Assembly (NCBI GenBank): GCA_026985685.1
Contig: JALSQA010000461.1
Coordinates: forward strand, 1 to 6,602
Length of the DNA: 6,602 nucleotides
Direction of reading: 5' to 3'
Source: Campylobacterales bacterium
Lineage (GTDB): Bacteria > Campylobacterota > Campylobacteria > Campylobacterales > QNZT01
The notes below the pieces were generated by a model. That model had not been told where the DNA came from and ran no database searches. It was given only the letters and a program-made list of their open reading frames with translations. The position numbers and the translations under genes are program-made. Below, in pieces: positions 5,241 to 6,602 of this stretch (positions within the stretch are counted from its first letter, which is position 1; each line of letters starts with the position of its first letter).

Positions 5241-6602
5241 ATGAAAAATAATCAATCTGGCTTAATTTTACTTGTTGATGATTTGCGAACAAATCGAATG
5301 GTCATGAAAGAAGCCCTTGAAAATGAGGACTATTTTTTTATTGAAGCATCAAATGGTAAAGAGGCAATAGAATTAGCCATAGAACATCTACCTGATATTA
5401 TTATTATGGATGGGATTATGCCCATTATGGATGGTTTTGAAGCGGTGAGTATGCTTAGAAAATTAGAAGCATTTCAACGTACACCTATTATTATGATTTC
5501 CTCTTTAGCTGAAGATGAAATGAAAATAAAAGCAATTGAAGTAGGTGTCAATGATTTTATTTCAAAGCCTTTTCAAAAGATGGAACTAGTTTTAAGATGC
5601 CGCTCTTACATAGAAATGGCACATATAAACAGTCAATATATTATTGCAACAAAAGATCCTCATACAAATATGCCAAATAAAGTAGCATTGCAAAAGGTAC
5701 TCTCAAGTAAAGAAGAAAACACTCTTGTTGTAATGAGAATTGATAATTTTCACTCTGTAGATACTTTTTATGGTGAAGAATACGCAAAATTGCTAGAAAA
5801 GAAGTTTATTGGTTATCTTGTATCTTATTTTTATAGTCTTGATTTGACTGTTTCGTGTTATCATACGGGTGCTGGTGAATTTAGTATAAAATTTGATAAC
5901 TATGAACGAGATATCGGTCATATTGAGGTTGAACAATTTTGTAAAATGCTTCATGAACATATCAAAGTATATGAGATAGAATTAGATAAAATTGCTTATG
6001 ATGTTAGTGCAACACTATGTTTTGCTAAAGGAAGTGGACATCTATTGGAAGATGCTATTTTTGCACTAGATTGGGCAATGCAACATAATAAATCTTATGT
6101 CGTAATGCATGAAATTTTAGCTTCTCTCAAAGAAGAGACACAAGAAAATATTGCAAGAGTACATATGGTGAAAAAAGCAATCGAAGAAGATCGAATTGTG
6201 CCATATTTTCAACCAATATTTGACAATAAATTACATGAAATTACTAAATATGAGACATTAGTAAGACTAATTAAAGAAGATGGAAAAGTTCTTTCTCCTT
6301 TTTTCTTTCTTGATGCGGCAAAAAATGGAAACTATTATCTTCAAATTACACTTATTATGCTTGAAAAAGTATTTGCTATTTTTCAATATGTTGAAGCAGA
6401 AGTAACTGTTAATCTTTCTTTTTTGGATATTGTTAATGAACCAATCAATGATAAAATCATTCAACTGTTACAAGATAATCCAGATGTAGGTAAAAGAATT
6501 ACATTTGAATTGCTAGAAGATGAAGAGATTGAAGATGATAGTGTTGTAGATCAATTTATAGAAAAAGTACGTCAGTATGGTGTTAAAATAGCGATTGATG
6601 AT
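5241..6602 (+). CDS. Response regulator REC-GGDEF(degenerate)-EAL, probable c-di-GMP phosphodiesterase (3'-truncated by window)
   Basis: The frame is open for 454 codons to the window edge, with no stop. REC about 1-125: acidic Asp13-Asp14, phospho-acceptor Asp57 in IIIMDGIMP, Ser87 at the switch position and Lys109 in ISKPF. GGDEF-like about 139-290: it begins with DPHTNMPNK, a weak version of the usual D-LTGLPNR, has RIDNF at 166-170, and its signature is GAGEF (210-214), lacking the metal-binding acidic residue and one glycine; the RxxD inhibitory site is also absent, so cyclase activity is unlikely. EAL about 306 onward: FQP (323-325), ETL for EAL with Glu338 kept, Asn391, Glu423, Glu426 and Asp453-Asp454 are all present, as expected for an active phosphodiesterase. 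Later residues (catalytic Lys and the final Glu) lie outside the window. Phosphorylation by the neighbouring CheA would link chemosensing to c-di-GMP levels (inference). The start directly follows the cheY TAG without a clear Shine-Dalgarno sequence; later Met codons (residue 20 onward) would delete the receiver acidic pair. Confidence 0.9.
   Translation, partial: MKNNQSGLILLVDDLRTNRMVMKEALENEDYFFIEASNGKEAIELAIEHLPDIIIMDGIMPIMDGFEAVSMLRKLEAFQRTPIIMISSLAEDEMKIKAIEVGVNDFISKPFQKMELVLRCRSYIEMAHINSQYIIATKDPHTNMPNKVALQKVLSSKEENTLVVMRIDNFHSVDTFYGEEYAKLLEKKFIGYLVSYFYSLDLTVSCYHTGAGEFSIKFDNYERDIGHIEVEQFCKMLHEHIKVYEIELDKIAYDVSATLCFAKGSGHLLEDAIFALDWAMQHNKSYVVMHEILASLKEETQENIARVHMVKKAIEEDRIVPYFQPIFDNKLHEITKYETLVRLIKEDGKVLSPFFFLDAAKNGNYYLQITLIMLEKVFAIFQYVEAEVTVNLSFLDIVNEPINDKIIQLLQDNPDVGKRITFELLEDEEIEDDSVVDQFIEKVRQYGVKIAIDD

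Noticed and set aside
6267..6464. Antisense open frame opposite the EAL domain
   Set aside because: It is Asn/Ile/Lys/Phe-rich as expected by chance from AT-rich DNA, and the + strand EAL reading explains the bases.

Overview
The window is the interior of one densely packed chemosensory operon. All six genes read on the + strand: cheV (5' end outside the window), a methyl-accepting chemotaxis protein (MCP), cheA, cheW, cheY, and a response regulator with REC, GGDEF-like and EAL domains (3' end outside the window). Strong AT bias, AT-ending codons, and an MCP hairpin tip of the 'SLNAAVEAATAGEAGKGF' type suggest a Campylobacterota (Epsilonproteobacteria) member, such as an Arcobacter-, Sulfurimonas- or Sulfurospirillum-like organism. 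That assignment rests on pattern memory, not on a search.

Layout: 1-525 is the end of the CheW domain and the whole receiver domain of CheV. 522-2084 is a membrane MCP with a very small periplasmic part and apparently several HAMP units. 2088-4397 is a 769-residue CheA with two histidine phosphotransfer (HPt) domains, a charged linker carrying three copies of a FELFDE motif, and the P3, P4 and P5 domains; it has no C-terminal receiver. 4399-4836 is CheW and 4848-5240 is a single-domain CheY. 5241-6602 is a receiver joined to a degenerate GGDEF domain (GAGEF) and an EAL domain, open to the window edge. Gene junctions range from a 4-base overlap to 11 bases, so there is no intergenic stretch to describe. 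No RNA gene, mobile element, CRISPR array, terminator or convincing promoter was seen.

How the parts probably work together (inference): the MCP signals through CheW and/or CheV to CheA. CheA has two phosphorylatable histidines and can choose among three receivers encoded beside it: CheV, CheY and the EAL protein. The last gene adds a probable cyclic-di-GMP phosphodiesterase output to an otherwise chemotaxis-like pathway. No cheR, cheB, cheZ, cheC or cheX is present in the window; they may lie elsewhere.

The most notable points are the repeated FELFDE motif in the CheA linker, whose first two copies differ only by synonymous changes; the cheY stop codon directly followed, in the same frame and without a visible Shine-Dalgarno sequence, by the start of the REC-GGDEF-EAL gene; and the pairing of a broken GGDEF with a seemingly intact EAL. 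No wholly new system is evident. The families are known, and the novelty lies in their arrangement.
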